From Anisakis pegreffii (lineage: Eukaryota; Nematoda; Chromadorea; Rhabditida; Anisakidae): a stretch of DNA of 64,000 nucleotides. Location of the stretch: the NCBI GenBank assembly GCA_035041965.1, contig JAPYMA010002896.1:124001-188000 (forward strand), written 5' to 3'. The position numbers were made by a program, and so were the translations under genes. How positions within the stretch are numbered: the first letter of the stretch is position 1; each line of letters begins with the position of its first letter. The notes under the pieces are model-generated. The model searched no databases, was not told the DNA's origin, and was given only the letters and a program-made list of their open reading frames with translations. Shown piece after piece: positions 26,001-38,185 of this stretch.

Positions 26001-29000
26001 TTGCATTCAGTGCAATGAATGTGTCCAACTGAGGCCTAATTTAATCGATTGATCGTGAGTGAATAAAAATTGATGAAAACGCAGTATGAAGCTATCAATT
26101 GAGAGCGCTTTGTTTTTACAGATGCGTTGTGAATGTTACCATAATTCTAGAAAACTTCAACAGAAAATTTCGTGTTTTGCTCCTTTCTTGGACTGTCATT
26201 TCATAATACTTCATGTTTTCTGGTCTGGAATCCGTTAGATCGATCAACGTTACCGTATGAAAGTCGTCATCAGTGACTTTGATCCCCAAATGAATAACAA
26301 TTCATTCAGAATCGAACCAATTATTTTCTTGCATTGCGTAAGATTAGTGAGGATCAACAAAAAACAAAGAACTGAAGCATTCGGTCACCTTCGAGATTAC
26401 CCGAAGTTTCCTTCAATAGTTTAACGACTGCTTCAACGATATCTCTCTCAAGAGGCGATCCCCAAGCACTCTGCATACCCTTGTGCTGTATATGTGGAAC
26501 TACAGTACCAGCGTGTAATGCCGTAAGACATTCCTGGAATTTATTTCGGTGCATTATTCTTGTGCAATTTACTTTCCACTCGTTCAGTGCGACATAAGTT
26601 AAATGTTCCTTGCACACCATAAGTTCTCCTGTTTAGATCAGTGGTCCTCACGTTCGGGTGCTGCATTGCCCTTTTGATGATCTGGTAGACCGCCATTACC
26701 CCCTCTCCCCCTTCCCGAACCCCCAAATTATCCAAAACGGGTAATTTCACTGCCTACGAGAGCCACTATCCTGAACCGCCGTGTTGCTCATTATTGCAAT
26801 CAATTACGAGTGCATGAAAAGCTATTGTCTATGGCATGCTCACTTCAAACTGATTCAGATGGAGTCTCATTCTTTTCGGACGTGTTGTATTCACTCTCAT
26901 AGCTATTACATGCGAATATCATTCTCTTCATGAGTTTTTCTCATTCACTTCGTCTCATTCCACTTCACAACTTCTTATTCTGTAGCATATACTATTTACT
27001 GGATGCGTTGACGAGTGTTGACAGCCGATGTCAACAATACAGCAATTGAATATTACTGCTCAACGACGTTCGATTATCGAATGATCAATTATAGAGTGTA
27101 TTTGATAGAATGAGAATTTGAGTTTAGTTGCTGAATGAAATGAATGAGAAATTAGCAAAAGAGAACACTTTTGGTGATAAAAGCTGTGAGAGTGATTGTA
27201 ACAGCAAGGAAAAGAATGAGAGCACTGCTAAAACGATTGAAAACTCTGTTAGGCCCGGACGGGCTAATGATACTCAGAAAATTAGGAGATAGCCGAGTTA
27301 AAAAACATTATCACAATGGCATTCTATCATAGCATAACAACTGCAGGGAATACCAGTTTCCCGACCCTCCATTTCTCAATGACACCTCCAAATTACCCAA
27401 AATGGGTAATTTCACCTCCTGTGAGAACCACTGCTCTAGATGAACATCTCTCCTCAATCTTCCTTCAATCAAAGCATAAAAATAGTCAGCGACTAGATGG
27501 AAATATAAAGTTTGAATCGATTTCAAAATAACTCTCTAATCGAACAACAAATAAATTCAATTTAACTTTGTATTCAACGTTGTTTTGTGGATCGCATAGC
27601 ATTTATATGTCATGCCCATTATCACATTAACAATTTTCGCTGAACAAATTGTTAAACTCAACGTGAATAATTAATTCATTGCGGGAATTAATACTGAGTA
27701 ACAATTGAATCGATCACAAATTTCGAATGTTTTTGGAAGGAGGAAAATATACCAAAACAGCTAATGTCAAAAGAGCTAATATGTCAAATCTTCTCCCTTC
27801 TAATGTAGCATTCGAAAATTCAGTGATGGGCCATAACTATCCCACTTTCCCACTACTGTCACTCCCATTCTTGAACATTTTGATGGATCTATCTTGTGAC
27901 CAAAGCTGATCAGACGAACTGGATTGCCTTCATCAGTGTGAGTCAAACATTATCCCCCGAGCAGATAACAACATTTCAAAGTGGAACTCTGAAGAGAAGT
28001 ATGATTTCTGAAGAGATTCTTCGGAAAAGGATTTGTTTATATATAAGTGGTAATGGCAAGATTTCATATCGAGAGTGAATTAGATGATTGATGAAAGTAA
28101 ACTGAATTTATATTCGATAATTGGTGATGGAAGCAGTTAGTGCGAAGCTGGTCAAATTCCGATAAGACCACGCCGAGTTTAGTAAGGAAGCATTTATCAT
28201 CTGTTAGTTTGTTATTCTAATTTTGGTCAGTTAGATGAGACGATGAAGGATAGAAAACGTCATCGGCATCAATTTATTTGTTCATATTATCGATGATCAT
28301 TCAAAATCACAAACACGCATAAATAAAACACTTATTTTATCAAGTATTATCATCATTTTATTAAATCAGCCGTCCTCAGCATAACTAATCTAAATTGAGA
28401 ACAAATTCCATCTAATATATTGTTGAAAAGTTTATTCCCTTGCAATCTTTATGTATGTCATAGTTTCATTCCTTTTTGAACGATTGAATCTTTGTGAGAG
28501 AAGGATGATAAGTGCAATAAAAAAGTACTTGGTGATTGGATGATGAAAAGTGCGTTCAGTTTTGTGACGATTAAATTGGATTAGTAGGAACACATAATGA
28601 GAAGGCAGATAATCAATCAGAACAGATTAAGCCTTGATACAGGAATTTAAAAGAGAACGAAGACCTTACTTGGCATAGACGAAGTGGTACGTAGTGATGT
28701 GATCTTGTGCAATCATTTGAGAAACATGTGCCGACAGCCAGGCGATTTGCCGATTCGCATCCCTAAAATCACAGCTTCAATTCTACAGAACTCTCTAACT
28801 GACTGAGTTCATATTTGTGCTCATTTGCTCCACAAAAACACTTTATTTGTTAGTATTGAATAGTAGAATTAGCAAAAGCGAACTCGATTCTGACAGACTG
28901 CGTTATCGGTGGTGGCCATTGGATTGCAAATCGCTCTTGTTGTCACTTTCTTTTCACGCTCCACCATTTCCGCACATGTTTTACACAGTGTAATTGGTGG

Positions 29001-32000
29001 TGATGTATCGCCCTGTTGTGTACAAACACCCGGATCATAGCACAATCTTGAGCTGTAAGCATCGATTCACTGTTACTGAGCAATTTACCGATTATCAGTC
29101 ACTATTCTCAAGTTGGTCCACAAAAAACTGACAGTGATGGGTTCATAATGAACGAACACTTCGCTGCTACTGCATTTGTAAACACGATTGCAGGTGAGAG
29201 TGCCGTGGAAACCTACGAAGACTACGATCATAGACTATGAAGAGAAGCTTTCGCCTACCTAACGTCTTTATCGATACAGTTCACATTCTGACACGGTGGG
29301 CATGACCAAGCTGAAATAAATGTGAATGATAGATTAATAACAATTGAACAACTGAAGTTAATAACAACTGAACATTCATTCACTGGTTGTTGATAACGAC
29401 TGAAGTAAAAGAGCGGTAAACGAGAAGTCTGAACTGAACGAACAGTCGAATGATACGCTTAAGTGAAAAGTTAACCCTGAACACGATACTGGACCGGTTT
29501 CCGATGCAGAATATTTGAGTTGAGTAGAGGCCAATAATGGAAAAGTAGATTAGCTGCTGCAATACGCGACTCACTTGTGCCTTTTGATAACACCAACATC
29601 AAATCCTTCAAAACGGAAAACTCTCATCGATCACTGTATTCGTGCTTTCGAAAGGAAACAGTTTTGAGTTGTTCCTACTTATGATTCACTCAATAAGCAT
29701 ACAATGTCCGATAGAGCGCTATATAAAATCCAACGATTCTGCAAGAGCTGTTCGGACACAACGCTCACATTTCGATGCAACACTTTGATTTTTGCATTCG
29801 GCCATTTTGCATGCTTACGACTGCAGATCAGTCACTAAATGAACTTGAACCCAACAGAATACTATTCGTAAATATAATAAAGATACGAGACACGTATTTT
29901 CTTGCAAAGTTACGATATAAATCAAGCAGAATATGAGTACTGCTCATGTTCGATGAAAAAAGTCTTTGAAGGCCGTTTAAGAGCATTCAAAAAGAACGAA
30001 CCTGATAAACGTTCTCCTTTCTAGCCATAAGGCTTTCAATGAGCAACGTATGCAAGCCTAAAATACAGTGCAGATTATTTTTGCGATTCTTTGCAATGGA
30101 ATATATTCGAATCGTATGGCACATTCGGGAGGATGATTTATTTTAATAGGAGAAATTTTTGAAGAATTTTGGAGAAATACGGTGTTATTTGCAAGTATTT
30201 CTTATTACTGAGAACATTGATTATGAAAACGAGCAATTTGCTGTGTGTTGATCAAAACCACGTAATTTTCATGAAGTTAGCCAAGTTAGTTCCCTTTGCT
30301 TTGAAACTGAACGCAATCATCCGCGTTATTAATCACTACGATACGAAAACTGAACGCGTCTCAAAAAGCGCAATAAAAAGTTAATTTAGCACTGAGGGCA
30401 GTCAATATGCTGACGAATGAGAGAGACAGACAGACCTAATTAAGTTGCTTTTCAGGAACACTCGACTCAACCTTATTAATATGAAGAGCGAAGTGCATTA
30501 TTGATGCGAAACCGATACGTGACAGCAACCAAGTCGCATTACTGCATGATGCTTTGAGCATACAAATAAGTAAGCTGAACATAAACTTGTCAATCGACTA
30601 ACTATATTTGGATTTTGCAAAAAAAATACTCTTACGGATTAAAATCCCACTAACTGTCACTGTTATAATTGTAACTTGAACTGAATGGAATAAAGTAAAT
30701 CATTTTGGATGTATACTAACAAAAAGAAGTCGAAAAATCTCAAACTATGGAATATGTTACATATTTTTCATTAACGATACTAAATATTTCGCTATATTTG
30801 TACTTGCTGAGCCAATCGAATGAAATTGGCCGTTATTAATAAATGTTTTTAATGCTCAGTTTATGAATTTGTATTCAATGAAACGTTCTGTTTGCAATAC
30901 CCCAAAAGAGATACTTAACATGAGCATTTCCCTTTCCTGGAAGATCATCAATGGGTTAACTTTGTTCACAATGCCCTTCTGTTTAGCATTCAATATGCAG
31001 ATTGCTTAGTTAGCGACTTTTTTTGCGCATATGTAACGGCGTTGAAACGTTACACAAAATTTAGTTTTAACTTAGCAACGTAGAGTTTTATCACAAGTTA
31101 ACCTAAGCTTAGGTTTGGGCTTTAGATTAGGCTCCCTTGCTTTTTTGTCTCATGGTCATAAACGTGTTGATGTGTGCATGGGGCAAAATCGTGCAGAAAC
31201 TTGTATATATGAGCCTAGAATATGCGATACGCATCCGACTGATGAAGGGAAAAATGATGAACGAGATATTTATATATCTCTGATTCATTTCGAATGCACC
31301 ATTTTATGACATCATTGTGCATGGATGCTATTTGTGACCGCCTGAGACAAGCGAAATATTTCAAAATGTTCAATGGCTTGAAAGAAGCGGAAAAATTTAT
31401 AAAGATTCAAATCACGCAGACCGCCTGATTCAAAATCATTTTTCAAATGCGATGTGCGGGTTGATTGATTTAGCGAAGCAATTTATGGTGAGAAGAAGTT
31501 GGATCAGTTTGTGGAGCATGCAAAATTAAGTCGGCAATAAGATGGAATAGGAACCTGGCGAAAATAAATCAGTGAATGTCAGCGGAAAAGCAAAAAGCTG
31601 AAAAATAGAAGTGTGGCAAGCGAACAGTAAATGACTACTAACTCGGATCAGAAGAATGCTGCAGAACAAGCATTAGAACGGCTGGAACGGATAACCATTC
31701 CTGAGTTGACAACGTGAACGGGATAAAACAAACGCTCAACAGATGAACTATCTTTTTGTCCAAATCTGATGGAAAAACACCAAGTTGGCATGCCAGTAGA
31801 TATGGTAACTGCTCAACTGCATCTTTGGGCAGGAAGAAATACAGTGCTTTGATTGTATCCAATATTGCATCACCAATCGCTGAAATTTTATTAGCTTCTT
31901 TTATCGGTCACACACGCTGTTTGAATGCCTCTCTCGCTTCAATCATTCAAAATGGATGCGCGAATCTCAATATTCATAATAAGGAGCATTAACAGTTCGC

Positions 32001-35000
32001 TTGTTCAGTGGACTGATAAACTTCTGTATATACTTCTGCATATATTCATCTGTATATAAGTAAAGTTGTGCACGGCCTGCAGTTCTGCATAAAGTTATAA
32101 AGTTCTTTCATTCACTGACTTGCAATGAAAGTTTGCTTGATTAATGTTATCATTTAATAGTGTTTATTATATTACATCTATCTCATCCTACATTAGCCAA
32201 GATGCTGAAGATTCATTGCTGTGGTGAATTGAATCTGAGGAATTCAATCTACCACAGTTCAGAACGAGAAGATTAATGATTCAAATTGAAAGTATTCTTT
32301 GCAAAACACAATTCTGACTGTCCATATAAGTTTGATGATTAAATTCCATTCGCTAAAAAATCCTCAATTCTGCTCGCACTTTCACAAATCAAATTGTTAT
32401 ATTTCCGATTTCGAGAAACAACGAGCAAACGTGACCAACAAATGAATACAACTTAATGATACGTCGCTCGTTCACATTTGTCATTTTGAATAATTCAGAT
32501 TACTTAGTATACACAAATTTCACTCCAACCAATAAACTAAACAACTAGATCGATAAATCAAAGTCAATCTTCATTACCTCATGGAATAGAACGATTGAAT
32601 CGGAATAACCAAAAAAACCAACAGAATATTGATGAATTTGAGTGGATGAGTTTTGGATAGAATTGTGTATTTTGTGGTGGTGGAAATTAATCAGAAAATG
32701 TACTTCAGTGATAAATAAACGTGGATCACAAGAAGGGAACGAATCTATTACATTAGAGGTCAGTGACGTTCAAAGCTGACAAATACTTTCAATTTAGAGT
32801 AAAACATTTGATTGGCAATTAGCTGGAATTCACTGCATGACTGAAAGTATTGCAAGCAAACAAAATGAGCACGAATCGCGCTCAATTATTATTGATATAT
32901 GCTCACAATTGAGTGGTTAATTTTGCTGATAGCCCGACTGAAAAAAAGCAGATAGCAACGATGAACAAACCAGACTGTGCAGCACTCAGCTGTGGAAATA
33001 CGTCCAGCAGATTGACGATTCCGTAGAAAAGACCCGAGTAGTTCAAGTTCGGATAGAGACTTGTACGTTGCAAATCTGAAGCATATCTTTCGAATGCACT
33101 CTCGGGCACGGCTGGTAACTCTTTCAAGAATCTGCAAAAGTACGACTGATCAGTTCACTCGAACAACTGCATGAAACAGGAAGCAAACCCAGTGAATTCA
33201 AGTAGCCAACAATTTGATTGCAGCTTGAAACGTCGCACTTTATTCAGATTGAATTCGAAAGAAATAAGGTGCTCAGGCGGAGAGTTAGCCCAGTGTTCTG
33301 ATGGAAATACAGATTCATTGATACTGTATACATGTCCATCGACAACTGACATTAATTCCGCAACATTATCACACTGTCATTTATTATTTTATCTGTTTCA
33401 TCTGCACATAATTGAAGCAAAACTTCTGATGTACAATATATAATATCGAAGTGATGTGAAAACTTCGATTGCATAGTTTAAATTTAGATATGCATTAAAA
33501 TTGTTGATATTTTGATTTGTGCGTCTATCGAAGATTGAGGCGATTTCCCGGATTTATTCATTCCATGCGAGCTTGCTAATAGAGTTTCCTCTGAATCAGC
33601 ATATTTCCGATGTTTTTGTTAGTTGGAAAACTAATTTGAAAGGCCAACATTGAGTTAAGCAATTAGCTTTAGAGCGTTAGACATAGCTAAGTGGCTTATT
33701 TATTGTGATGTTTCAGTTGAGAGAATTGCCTTTAACAATGCGAATTTCCGTTCGAGAACGAATGTTTTTCGCTGGCGTAATGATGATTGAGATTGCTGAT
33801 TTATGAATGTGTGCTAAATGACTGCATGATTGCGCTCTTTGATTTTTCATCGAATTTTGCTGACATTCGCTTCTTATGAGTTACTTTTGAACATTACTAG
33901 AGCTGATTGAATTTTTGAGACTGAGACATCAGTTAGCGACCGAGATAAGATGCGCTGAAAGACTCCTTAAGCACTAACTTTTCGGTTCATGAAGCCATCC
34001 ATAGTTTTAGTGAAAATATACTGCTCAAGCATGGCTAACTGAAACAATTTTCAGGAACATGTTTTCGTTATGACTATATGACCTCATAACCCGAAACGTT
34101 ACTACTCAACAAATATTCGAAAATTATATTTGCAACTCAAGTTTCAATCTCGAAACTCAATCAACCATCATCCGAATGTGTTTTAAAAAGCCCAAGGTTC
34201 TGATATCATGCCAGTAATTGCATGCCATCATCAAAGTGTAACATACGATTCTCATTTGTAAACGATACTTATCCATATCCGATGAGTTCATCGTTGTTCT
34301 AAATGTATGCATGCACGATGACCTATTCGAACTGATGATAAATTCGAATAATCTTCTCAATTCGAGTACATTGCGTGATTCCATCGCAATGAACATCAAA
34401 TATTGTCCATGCACAATCAATTATTCTGATGCATAATCCTTCTTCCGTTCGACTCATCCTCGATTAACTGTTTAATGTCATTGTTTTCTGTTCTTGGAAT
34501 TATTTTGCAATAACGGAAACCCTTTCAGAGATGATTTTCAACATTCAACATATCCCAGTCATCACTACTCACTGATTTGATGTTAATATTGCTGCAGTTC
34601 AAATTTGATTTCTAAGTGAGCCTTCTGAATAGGTCATATGACAGAAAGCCGTAGGTGAGGAGGCACTAGGATTGCTTGAAGTGATTACTGCAAAACACAA
34701 TGTCATTTTGCGGTGTAACCTGAATCGTTTACTTCACTTGATTGCAAAGAGTATTAATCGGATTTGTCCATTGATGAAATTAAGGTTTCAAACCGCTCAA
34801 GCACACGTTATAAAAGTGCTTCGTTGAAAGGAGTTCAAACAGAACTGAATGAATGACTGTAGCGATAAACAACAAATGTGAAACCACTGCATTACGGTTC
34901 ATGAAAATATAGACTGAAGTGAGGAGGCATTCGAATGAGTACTTGACGCCAACGAATACATATTAGAATAATGCTCAGTGGTGCACAACAAGATAAAAAG

Positions 35001-38000
35001 CAGCAGCATGACATTAAACTGCTCGAGATTAGCTCAATTACGAGCATCGCGAGTGAGTTCTAAAGAATAACAAGCAATTATTGTTAGATCATTCGCCCTT
35101 TACTGAGCAGTACGTTTTCCAACGTATTTTTCAGAAGATGCTACATTTTGTGAATGTTCAAAGTGCTGGACATCATCTGTGATCAGTTCTTTTCTGTACC
35201 CAACCCTTCCCCTCTCCCCATCATATTTTCATAATCCTATCAGAAATTCTTTCCGGTGCGATAATTTCGAAAGTGAATCAATGGAATGGACGACATATAT
35301 TAGAAAATGGTCGTATTGAAAAGGAACGGAAACCGTTAGTGTGAAAAATGATCGCTATGGTGATGCTTAATAGACTGAACTGAAGTTTTTCACAGTGAAA
35401 TTGATTGGAATGAAAAAACGCGACAACTAAAAACTATACGTCATCGCATCAATAGCTCAATTTGCTCAATCAAAATCTAAAAATCCCCATCTGTTTTCGC
35501 TTCATTTGAATCTTTTAACAATCAGCAGCAAATCGAAACAAAAAAAGAAATACATAGATTGCCAATAAATTCACGATGCATTCGCCTCAGAATTGTTGGC
35601 ATATTTTATGGAGCATAAATGAAGCAATAAAAGCCAAAGCCTAAACCAAGAGATATATAGTTTATGTAGGTCAATTAAACGTTCATTGTCTCAGTTTTTT
35701 GAATTTTCTCTCTTCCAGTTCTTTTGCACATGTTGCCGACTAAGAATACGACCAAGAAGAGCTGCATTACAATCTATGAACTATACTCCAATACTTTTCA
35801 TTTATCAAACGATTCTTTCGGCAAACGTTCGCTAAAATAATTTTTGAAATACGTAATTACTAAATTTTTTGAGAAGTTTCTTCAAGAAATTCTCAATGAT
35901 TGATGAAAATGATATCGTTCGAAGAAAGAAGAGGAATATCCAATATGAATTAATTGATTTTCTTTTTGCATTCCGCACAAAAACAGCAGTGAATAATGAA
36001 GATTAGCACAAAATTGGGCGAATTCGCTTCTCTGGAGAAACAAAGTGGAAAAAAATGAAAAATGTCATTGCATGATGTTGGAAGTTAATTATTTTAATGA
36101 AACTCTGCATAGTTAATGTCTTGCAGTACGTAGTCATTTATAGATGAATAACCAATGAGTATCCATTTTCTAAAGGACGTAATCGACTGTCTTTATCAGT
36201 TAAAATAACTTTTCAAAGAATCATCGATAAACTTCTCACTTTTGATCACGTGAATTACACATTGAGGCATTGAGAAGATGCACACATTAATTGGACTTCA
36301 TCTATTTACTAACATTCAGATGATACGTTTATTTCATATATGCGTCATCGTTAACGATCGTAAATGGTCGGTCGTTCAGTAATCTCGCTATTATTTATAA
36401 TCAAACTCAATAGAAGCGGAAGATATTGCTGCTGTCAATTATGTGTGAATGCCTATTGTTGACGAATGAACTTCGATTGCATCAAGCGTAAAGAATAACA
36501 AAATTGGATTCAGTGCTAAAGGGTAATATTACCATCGAACTAACCTCAAATCATCACAATTAATCTCATTGTTTTCTTTGGGATGTTTTCGTTTTCATTT
36601 AGAACGGAAACAAGGTGAATGCTTCCATATAGCCTCCTAGTAAGCCCGGAGTTATGATTCTAAAATTTCAATCCTCTATTACCTCCTGCAGCCCCGCTCA
36701 GTGTCGCTGGCTCGGAAAAGACCGCCGCAGTTCATGCACGAGACTTCAGGGGTTAATAGGGCGAATAAAGCACTTCAAATTTCAACTGATATATTTCAGC
36801 TTAGTATCGCTATGGCTAGCTTTGATCAACCCATTCAATAGATCGAATAATTATCTCAGTTCCCCATAGTTCATATCAATCAACTTGGCAATAATTTCAA
36901 ATAGTGCATAGAAATCGCTGTATTGTACAACAACTCTTCTAGTCAATCTGATAGAATCACTTCTCAGCAATCAAACCAAACGAAGTAGCCAAATTAGACG
37001 TAGCCAAATGCAATCAGTCACATAGTGTTGTTTGCTTGATTATTTCTTTTACTCGTTGCAAAAGGATTTTCATTCAGAACTTGAAATTTCGGACTTTTCG
37101 AACTGTAGAACATCACTAATTCCAAACTAAACCGTGAATAAATTTGCTGAACACTTCAGTGATGAATGCATTTCAACTTATGCCAGTTTCAAAGCAAAGT
37201 CAACAGAACATAGCGCGTTACAAAAGCATAAAATTTAGATAAAATCTAAATGAAGTAACAGTTCCAGTCAGTCTCGCATCGCATAAAGAACTCATCGCAA
37301 AATACTCTGCTGAGTGTGCACAGCGTCCCTTTATGTGTCGAAGCATATACGTTGATTAACGCCGATATCAATACGAATAGCGCATGCAGGTGATTAGTTA
37401 GTAGATGAAATTTTAATTTCACTCCAATAATACATCGATCCAATCGGCAAGAAGGCTCTAAGAAGAGTGCAAAAATGGAATTATGAAGACATGAAAGATG
37501 CTCAGCGAATTTCAATCTATAAATAGAATAAGGAGGTTGACTGGAACGAGAAAAAATAATCCAAAGGTGCGTAAATTACAAGACGAAATAAGTGAAACGT
37601 CTGTACATAATAATAATAAAAGCGAAAGAAGAACACATACCCAAAATAGATAAACGATTTGCTTAATCAAATTTCTAAAGAAAAATTAACTAACCGAAAC
37701 TTTAGACGTCGCTGATGAGAACATCTCACCTAATTGGGATGACTTATTTGAATGGGATGATTCTATCCGAGTGTCACTATTGCTCTCAGAAGATATCAAA
37801 GGTGAAATTATGAAAGTATTGTGGCATTGTCAAAGACGAAGTAAAAACTGTCATATTTAAATAGTTTGACTCGAATGTTCAATACAGTTTATTACTGATT
37901 AGGTGATAGGGAATGATGGACACATTTTAAAGCCTTTTTAAGGAATGAACAACGGATTGGATTAATGAGAGATACGACCAACACGTGTGCAAATGAGGTG

Positions 38001-38185
38001 AATTGCAAATGAACGAGAAAATAAGTTGATGCTTTGGAAACGCACCCAATAAGTGTTTGCTGGAAGTAGCGAAGTGTGGTGAGGATTTCTGCGGTACTCG
38101 GTGGCTGCTGATTGCTTGCGATACGAATGTGAAATTCGGAAAGAGTTCGAATTTTTGCAGAAACTGAAACTGCGCAACAGATCAT
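9198..38185 (-). CDS. unc-79: UNC-79, NALCN/NCA sodium-leak channel accessory protein (43 exons resolved)
   Basis: UNC-79 is a very large cytoplasmic armadillo/HEAT-like protein. With UNC-80 it stabilises and localises the NALCN (worm NCA) sodium-leak channel, which sets resting membrane potential in neurons. The gene runs leftward from ATG 38185-38183 to TAA 9200-9198. The 43 exons listed in the segment entries join in phase to 6,573 nt, about 2,190 residues; human UNC79 has about 2,600. Matches to the vertebrate protein run from the N-terminus (KIRTLSEFH against KIRYLQEYH) to the last exon (SHSKV-LADMVNLHF). Human UNC79 has about 50 more residues between exons 1 and 2, so an exon may be missed there; exon 1 and exon 2 are nevertheless phase-compatible. 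The exon 22/23 junction and the extent of exon 30 are the least certain. Confidence 0.95.
9545..10323 (-). mobile_element. hAT-like non-autonomous transposon, copy A (inverted), in unc-79 intron 42
   Basis: Ends CAATGGTTCTCG and GTGAGAACCACCG match the hAT/Charlie-type end CAGTGGTTCTCA. A subterminal palindrome AAATTACCCATTTTGGGTAA is present at one end. The body is the reverse complement of the elements at 17225 and 26639: shared words include ACACTCTATTATTGATCATT, GGATGCG-type AACGCATCCAGTAAATAGTA and ACTCTCATAGCTTTTATCAC. A G-rich run (10238-10262) lies near the right end. There is no transposase frame. Flanking 8-mers agree only partly, so it is an old copy. Confidence 0.85.
14343..18402 (-). 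CDS. unc-79: unc-79 exons 24-32
   Basis: Exons: 18138-18402, 17021-17096, 16528-16677, 16192-16269, 15776-15943, 15517-15696, 15300-15353, 14907-15009, 14343-14523. Anchors are VLLRHFNTLIGYSNSEKCFT (human VKRHLYVLLGYDQQEGCFM), CNAFLCGLPEVLDSKL, NQRHLWLNTTILILYK (human IRQMWLKALLVILYK), then YRYEAPPFSDLVCKLITIII in exon 27. Exons 25 and 26 both end at GC rather than GT. Exon 28 carries an acidic stretch (SADEEEESEVKEE), a likely flexible linker. Exon 30 could instead extend to 15159 through a 21-bp tandem repeat, also in phase. Exon 32 has CLRCVYCNELL, a paired-cysteine motif, followed by LHREPTMAAP. Confidence 0.88.
15159..15240. repeat. 21-bp tandem repeat, four copies
   Basis: The unit CGATACTCTATCCTCAATAA plus C repeats almost perfectly four times. 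On the minus strand each unit is seven codons reading IEDRVSV, in the same frame as unc-79 exon 30. It lies between exons 30 and 31 and is either intronic or part of a longer exon 30. Confidence 0.95.
17225..17935 (+). mobile_element. hAT-like non-autonomous transposon, copy B, in unc-79 intron 24
   Basis: Starts CAGCGGTTCTCAGG and then runs closely parallel to copy C (AAAGCTATTGTCTATGGCAT, TTTACTGGATGCGTT, GTTAGGCCCGGACGAGCTAA). The right terminal repeat seen in copies A and C is missing or too diverged to place, so the right boundary is approximate. There is no coding capacity. Confidence 0.82.
19586..22676 (-). CDS. unc-79: unc-79 exons 17-23
   Basis: Exons: 22455-22676, 22129-22356, 21812-21994, 21606-21729, 21181-21362, 20759-21026, 19586-19768. 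Exon 17 is a Ser/Thr/Glu-rich linker ending in EEEQSCEFVGVLPTEE. Anchors in the rest are LPPQLRLINAIL (human LPVTLRLIYTIF), LKLLCLHCESLLNARREH, LAVPLIMHCITLPCGEEMFW, AVERMCVLCGLANAAP, and LMCLCLESQFDTSIFDRALI followed by SWDFFIQRFESLAVESQL (human SWEFFVNRFETLSLEAQL). Exon 23 matches only weakly (SEAALTGRMKLRK against SDAALWKIKRARF). It was chosen because its acceptor and GTATGT donor fit the phases on both sides, and exon 22 ends at GTTATA for the same reason. Confidence 0.85.
22916..26533 (-). CDS. unc-79: unc-79 exons 9-16
   Basis: Exons: 26389-26533, 25443-25642, 25116-25220, 24867-24956, 24456-24646, 24084-24207, 23525-23692, 22916-23146. Anchors are IVEAVVKLLKE (human LVCAVEAVISLLKE), LSRFGVWLMATLCPP (human LSQFGIWFLVSLCTP), SMLFQWFATTALLPND (human AMVFQWFHSTAYMMDD), FVSDWINLAITNHYDV, VGGVWDK, MREGLSKLLAIMPYDII, CKIFEPDLCPLPF (human KMFDIELCPLPF), and WIHVLSRMEICIPLTLLLDA. 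The 24456/24207 junction creates a cysteine codon that restores exact alignment. Exon 16 holds another Cys cluster (HTCNN, DCSACQQ) matching human HTCQK, ECNLCQS. Confidence 0.95.
26639..27433 (+). mobile_element. hAT-like non-autonomous transposon, copy C, in unc-79 intron 8
   Basis: The ends are CAGTGGTCCTCAC and GTGAGAACCACTG, inverted repeats of hAT type. The flanking 8-mers GTTTAGAT (left) and CTCTAGAT (right) agree at six of eight positions and both fit the hAT target-site pattern nTnnnnAn. AAATTACCCAAAATGGGTAA lies inside the right end. At about 795 bp without a transposase frame, this is the best-preserved copy of the family here. Confidence 0.88.
28670..33131 (-). CDS. unc-79: unc-79 exons 2-8 (N-terminal region with Cys-rich segment)
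   Basis: Exons: 32971-33131, 31643-31879, 30002-30057, 29476-29605, 29259-29310, 28884-29046, 28670-28762. Anchors to human UNC79 are YPNLNYSGLFYGIVNLLDV (human YPSLDYQGLYVTLVTLLDL), LLFHYWPLL (human MLFHYWPNL), AWSCPPCQNVNC (human AWNPIHCQHIEC), LCYDPGVC, and AVGTCFSNDC (human AVVTCFSAGC). Exons 6-9 carry a run of paired cysteines (CPPC, CKTC, CLC-type pairs) that looks like a structural zinc-binding segment, also present in the vertebrate protein. Metal binding is inference. All seven exons join in phase with both neighbours. Confidence 0.93.
33132..38045 (-). other. unc-79 intron 1 (4.9 kb)
   Basis: No exon could be placed with confidence, although about 50 residues of the vertebrate protein between exons 1 and 2 have no match here. 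The intron holds one arm of a long inverted repeat (35429-35572) and a GC-richer patch at 36640-36760. On the minus strand that patch reads VSCMNCGGLFRASDTERGC, between a possible TGAAG acceptor and a stop; it is an unproven exon candidate. Large first introns often carry regulatory sequence. Confidence 0.45.
35429..35572 (+). repeat. Long inverted repeat, left arm
   Basis: About 144 bp that reappears as its reverse complement at 40591-40735 with few differences. Shared words include AAATCCCCATCTGTTTTCGC and TCAGCAGCAAATCGAAAC. It lies in unc-79 intron 1, downstream of exon 1 in the sense of transcription. Confidence 0.9.
38046..38185 (-). CDS. unc-79: unc-79 exon 1 (start codon)
   Basis: Encodes MICCAVSVSAKIRTLSEFHI and continues with STAEILTTLRYFQQTLI, matching the human start KIRYLQEYHNRV...IANTLKYFSQTLL. 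The ATG at 38185 is the first methionine after an acceptor-like pyrimidine tract, a CTTT-rich run at 38213-38236 ending TTTTTCAAG. That makes a trans-splice site just upstream plausible. The exon ends in phase 2 at GTGCGT. A longer in-frame extension exists upstream to 38272, but it runs through the tract and is unlikely to be coding. Confidence 0.85.

Noticed and set aside
28680..28760. Minus-strand reading RQIAWLSAHVSQMIAQDH
   Set aside because: Wrong frame. The adjacent frame gives AVGTCFSNDC, which matches UNC-79 and joins its neighbours in phase.
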